A stretch of DNA of 7,898 bases, from positions 1-7,898 of the forward strand of contig JAUYJH010000043.1 in NCBI GenBank assembly GCA_030688705.1, written 5' to 3'. Below the pieces are notes generated by a model. The model was not told the DNA's origin. It was given only the letters and a program-made list of their open reading frames with translations, and ran no database searches. Shown here one piece after another: positions 5,191 to 7,898 of this stretch. The position numbers and the translations under genes were made by a program. This DNA is from Deltaproteobacteria bacterium (GTDB taxonomy: Bacteria > UBA10199 > SPLOWO2-01-44-7). Position 1 is the stretch's first letter. Each line of letters starts with the position of its first letter.

Positions 5191-5463
5191 TTATTTTCTT
5201 ATCCAAACCCATTGGCATGTTTCTTTTCGGCACTCGCAGGCGGCTTGATCTGATGACAGCCCCGGTGGTGGCGGTGGCTTGATGCCACAACGATATGAAA
5301 ACCGCTTGATCCATTTCCACTCGGCTTTTCCATTCTTCACAATGCACTGTGCATCGCCGGATGAATACCCAATCGGTGGTGGCGGCTTTGGCGGACATAC
5401 GGAGCTGGCAAAAGAGAGGTGAGAGAGGGTGAGGAAGAAGAGGGTGGGGAGGAGGATTTTCAT
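5191..5463 (-). CDS. Small secreted cysteine-rich protein with two tandem repeats
   Basis: I do not recognise this 90-residue protein. M-K-I-L-L-P-T-L-F-F-L-T-L is a clear signal peptide with a likely cut after S-F-A (residue 19). The mature part consists of two gapless 32-residue repeats, 23-54 and 59-90, identical at 14 positions: C-x2-K-P-P-P-P-x-G-x-S-S-x2-A-x-C at the start and W-x-W-I at the end. Six cysteines (23, 40, 59, 76, 78, 83) suggest disulfides, so it is probably periplasmic or extracellular. Start choice: ATG 5463 begins a good signal peptide; the frame extends to a TTG at 5496, which would add 11 charged residues. No convincing ribosome binding site is seen. It lies 54 bp downstream of the restriction fusion gene and could be co-transcribed or have its own promoter in the A/T-rich gap. 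Confidence 0.7.
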   Translation of the reverse strand: MKILLPTLFFLTLSHLSFASSVCPPKPPPPIGYSSGDAQCIVKNGKAEWKWIKRFSYRCGIKPPPPPGLSSDQAACECRKETCQWVWIRK

Positions 5464-5517
5464 TCGAAGTTTTAAAATTTTATCTGATTTATCCAAAAGT
5501 GAAAAGTAAAGACCCCT

Positions 5518-7743
5518 TTATGTCTGAAAACGCTCCCTCATGTATGCGCTCATTTCGCTCAATGGGATTTCTTGGGAGGAATTGCCACTGCGCGCATAAA
5601 ATTTCTCAACTACTTGTCCATTTTTGTTCTTTAAAGTGACAATCACTGGTTCCCTCGCAGGCAAAACAACGATTTTACAAACATCCTTTTCATCAATCCG
5701 GTGAAAAATAATTTGGACTTTGCTTGTGATAAATCCAGTGCCAAACTGCTGATTCAGCAAATTTCGAACGTGAAGCTCGAATTTGTCTCGGTTCACACTT
5801 CCCAAAGAGATATAGTCGTGCTCAAGGCCAAGAACCTGCCCATCATCACTCACGCCAACGAGCAGGGTCCCACCGCGTGAATTTGAAAACGCGGCAACAG
5901 TCTTAAGAATGATTTCTTCAAGCTTCTTATTTACAACTCCTTCTTTCAGGTCCCAGCGTAGTGTTGATTTAAATTCACGCTTATCATTCTCGCCATCAGC
6001 GATCATCATTTCTATAGAAACCTGCTGGCCCGCGATCTCATTGCTCTGATTCAGAAAAGCGTTGAGTCTCTTGGATACCAGCTCACGCCGCCGTTGCAAG
6101 AAAGCTTTATAAGCATCAACATTCAAAAGATTGGCGTTAGTGGGAATGCACTGTGAGTCGAACGCTTCCACTCCAGATTTTTCAATAATGGGAGCAAAAT
6201 ACTGACTTGGTGCCTTGTCGCTAATCTGCCTATTTGTCTTGCCCGCGATGAAGCAAAGGTTCGCGATATCATCCGCCTCGCGGCCCGTGTAGCTTGCTTT
6301 GAGCACGGCCTTGGGAAAAATGTGATGAAACTGAAGTTTGTGCTGAGAGCCGGAGTGGTCGAGAGCAATAGCAACCTGAGAACGCCAGTCCTTTGCGTTT
6401 GTCGCTCTAAACGCCAGAAACATTGTTTTAAAAAGAGCGCTCCGCTGGTTGCGGCCTTCAAGCTCCTCTGGTGCAATGTCCAGGCGGCCAACCTGCTGTC
6501 GCAACCTGTCGATCAACTCTTGTGCTCCCCCTCCGGTTTTGAGTATTGTCAGATCCTGATCGAGCAAGGTTTCAGTGGATCCACGCGAATACCGCCCTTT
6601 GGCATTGGCTACGAGCGCCCAATATCTGAGCTGATCCGACTCTTGGGGTGACAAAGCATAATCCCGTTTGTGCCCATAATATCCGAGCGTAATTAATAAA
6701 AAGGGTGATGAGAGTAGCATAGGACTATCAATGCCCACGTTGTTTTTGAGAAAGTTGAGGGCAAACTCCATCCCACGACAGCTTTCTTCCCAAGCAGGTT
6801 TCAATTCCTCAACTTGAAGCCCACCAACAGTCAGGAAGCGCGACTGTCCTGTGGTAAAAACAATGAGATTTTTGAGGTAAATGCCAAGGTCAAGATCACA
6901 ACCTTTCTTAGCGCACTTCTTCTGAAATTCGAGGAATACCTGCAGAGACTTGCGCCATTTAGTGGTAATTTGAGCCAGAGCAAGATCAGAGCTACGCAAC
7001 TTGGCTCCCAGTGAGTTCACGCGCACAAAAATCTCAGTCACTTCATTGTATGACCGCGATCTTTCCAGCACATCCATGCGATAGGAATACTTGCGAATCC
7101 CGCGCAGGCGCGCCAATCTCTGACTATATTTTTTATACCGTGGGTCACTTACTTTCTCGATCCCTGCACGTTCCAGAAATGGCGCATCTTCATCCGTCTT
7201 AAATACCTCGGTCACCCTTACCCATTGTGGTAGTTGCTCCAACTTTCTTGTTGTCACGACAAATGTCATTTGATCAAAGCGCTTCTGCAATTCGTCTTCA
7301 TTCGAATCTGCTTCATCTTCGATAAGGTCATCATCATCGTCTTCGTCATGGCCTTCTTCTTCAACCTCCGTCACTATGGCAAGATGCTCGGGATGATCGA
7401 GATTGAAAAGCAAATCTATGGGCGTTTTCCGGCCGCGCACCGAAACCGGCTCGCCACGAATCACTGCCGAAAGAGAGGTGAGGCGTTGCTGTCCATCAAG
7501 CAAAAGGCGTGTGCTTTGATATGGGTTATTCTGCTGGGCAATCGCCATCTCCTGCAGTGGAACTTTCTCATCGGTTTCCCAGAGCAAGATAGCGCCGGAT
7601 GGATAGCCACGATAGAGAGAGTCAAGCAAGTCCCGCACACGGGTAGAGCGCCAGACATACCGCCGCTGCATTTCAGGTAATCGTAACTCACCGCGTTCGA
7701 TCATCCCTACCAGTTCTTCTACAGAAGCCTCAGCTTTTGCCAT
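5518..7743 (-). CDS. GmrSD-like (DUF262 + HNH) restriction protein fused to a Schlafen AlbA_2 domain
   Basis: This 741-residue cytoplasmic protein probably recognises and cuts foreign, perhaps modified, DNA. In numbering from the TTG at 7749 (subtract 2 for the chosen start), the DUF262/GmrS region (about 8-330) has L-P-E-M-Q-R-R-Y-V-W (24-33), G-Y-P-S-G-A-I-L-L-W-E (48-58), the D-G-Q-Q-R-L-T NTPase motif (85-91) and F-V-R-V-N-S-L-G (241-248). An HNH/DUF1524-like nuclease region (about 430-560) has H475-H476-I-F-P-K, N497 and T-N-R-Q-I-S (505-510). The AlbA_2 domain (about 585-740) has E592-F-K, A-F-S-N-S-R-G-G-T-L-L-V-G-V (620-633) and Y-A-R-S-G-N-S (718-724). An acidic insert occupies about 128-153. 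All key motifs look intact. AAGGA at 7750-7754 selects ATG 7743. No methyltransferase partner is nearby, consistent with a modification-dependent (type IV) enzyme. GmrSD and SspE-type proteins share this architecture core; which one it works like is not decidable here. Confidence 0.87.
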   Translation of the reverse strand: MAKAEASVEELVGMIERGELRLPEMQRRYVWRSTRVRDLLDSLYRGYPSGAILLWETDEKVPLQEMAIAQQNNPYQSTRLLLDGQQRLTSLSAVIRGEPVSVRGRKTPIDLLFNLDHPEHLAIVTEVEEEGHDEDDDDDLIEDEADSNEDELQKRFDQMTFVVTTRKLEQLPQWVRVTEVFKTDEDAPFLERAGIEKVSDPRYKKYSQRLARLRGIRKYSYRMDVLERSRSYNEVTEIFVRVNSLGAKLRSSDLALAQITTKWRKSLQVFLEFQKKCAKKGCDLDLGIYLKNLIVFTTGQSRFLTVGGLQVEELKPAWEESCRGMEFALNFLKNNVGIDSPMLLSSPFLLITLGYYGHKRDYALSPQESDQLRYWALVANAKGRYSRGSTETLLDQDLTILKTGGGAQELIDRLRQQVGRLDIAPEELEGRNQRSALFKTMFLAFRATNAKDWRSQVAIALDHSGSQHKLQFHHIFPKAVLKASYTGREADDIANLCFIAGKTNRQISDKAPSQYFAPIIEKSGVEAFDSQCIPTNANLLNVDAYKAFLQRRRELVSKRLNAFLNQSNEIAGQQVSIEMMIADGENDKREFKSTLRWDLKEGVVNKKLEEIILKTVAAFSNSRGGTLLVGVSDDGQVLGLEHDYISLGSVNRDKFELHVRNLLNQQFGTGFITSKVQIIFHRIDEKDVCKIVVLPAREPVIVTLKNKNGQVVEKFYARSGNSSQEIPLSEMSAYMRERFQT

Positions 7744-7749
7744 AGACAA

Positions 7750-7754
7750 TCCTT
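7750..7754 (-). promoter_or_regulatory. Shine-Dalgarno site that fixes the restriction-fusion start
   Basis: AAGGA on the minus strand ends 6 nt before the ATG at 7743. An in-frame TTG at 7749 would directly abut this site, so the ATG is preferred. The 144 bp from 7755 to the window edge hold no gene that I can see; they should contain the promoter, but no convincing -35/-10 pair stands out. Confidence 0.6.
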
Positions 7755-7881
7755 CCTCTCTCAGTTCAGGGTCGATGTTGCCACGATGCTTTATGGCCCC
7801 GGTCGATCTCGTCGGCCAGTAGATTTACAAAATAAATTTGATTGGGACTCACTAATAAAAACATACGGTTTTTTCAAGGTA

Positions 7882-7898
7882 AGACTTTAGACTTTAGA
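7882..7898. repeat. Short 7-bp tandem repeat running off the window edge
   Basis: AGACTTT is repeated 2.4 times up to the last base. The array may continue outside the window. It is too short here to tell a real tandem repeat or palindromic-repeat arm from chance. Confidence 0.2.

Noticed and set aside
5099..5398. 99-codon frame on the minus strand overlapping the secreted cysteine-rich gene
   Set aside because: It lacks a signal peptide or domain, overlaps the gene with clear internal repeats in another frame, and has no ribosome binding site that I can see.
7234..7680. 148-codon plus-strand frame opposite the restriction fusion
   Set aside because: It is antisense to the conserved DUF262 motifs; its apparent hydrophobic segments come from the complement of the acidic tract.
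1..7898. CRISPR array, tRNA or rRNA genes
   Set aside because: No regularly spaced direct repeats and no recognisable tRNA or rRNA segments were seen on reading both strands.

Overview
The window comes from a bacterial chromosome. Base composition looks roughly balanced, genes are closely packed, and the short intergenic gaps are filled with palindromic repeats. That repeat style, together with the protein sequences, suggests an uncultivated, Deltaproteobacteria-like lineage. This is a weak guess: there is no rRNA gene in the window and no search was run.

Region 1 (1-1810) is de novo guanine nucleotide synthesis. The window opens inside the last codons of guaB (IMP dehydrogenase) and continues into a complete guaA (GMP synthase) on the same strand, so IMP to XMP to GMP is encoded as a probable operon. 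Almost the whole guaB-guaA gap (109-250) is one long imperfect A/T-rich hairpin that ends 1 bp before the guaA start codon. A 167-bp MITE-like element with perfect 15-bp terminal inverted repeats (1810-1976) sits directly after guaA.

Region 2 (1986-3335), minus strand, holds a secreted zinc-dependent phospholipase C / S1-P1 nuclease-like protein. Behind it lies a 28-residue lysine-rich microprotein gene with an excellent ribosome binding site, probably co-transcribed. The leader of the phospholipase gene carries two perfect GC-rich hairpins. Its upstream region is shared with hpt and contains overlapping divergent promoter-like elements around a small dyad.

Region 3 (3334-4401): hpt (hypoxanthine phosphoribosyltransferase, plus strand) is a third guanine-nucleotide gene, this time salvage. 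It converges, with a 24-bp gap, on a DUF985-family cupin.

Region 4 (4402-7898) looks accessory, with all genes on the minus strand. It has an ORF6N-domain DNA-binding protein, a small secreted cysteine-rich protein made of two gapless 32-residue repeats, and a 741-residue fusion of a GmrSD-type restriction enzyme (DUF262 plus HNH) with a C-terminal Schlafen-type AlbA_2 domain, most likely a phage/foreign-DNA defence protein. Between the cupin and ORF6N genes lies a 33-bp copy of the very end of guaA whose four differences leave the peptide unchanged, which points to an old duplication or rearrangement. No tRNA, rRNA, CRISPR array or transposase gene was seen.
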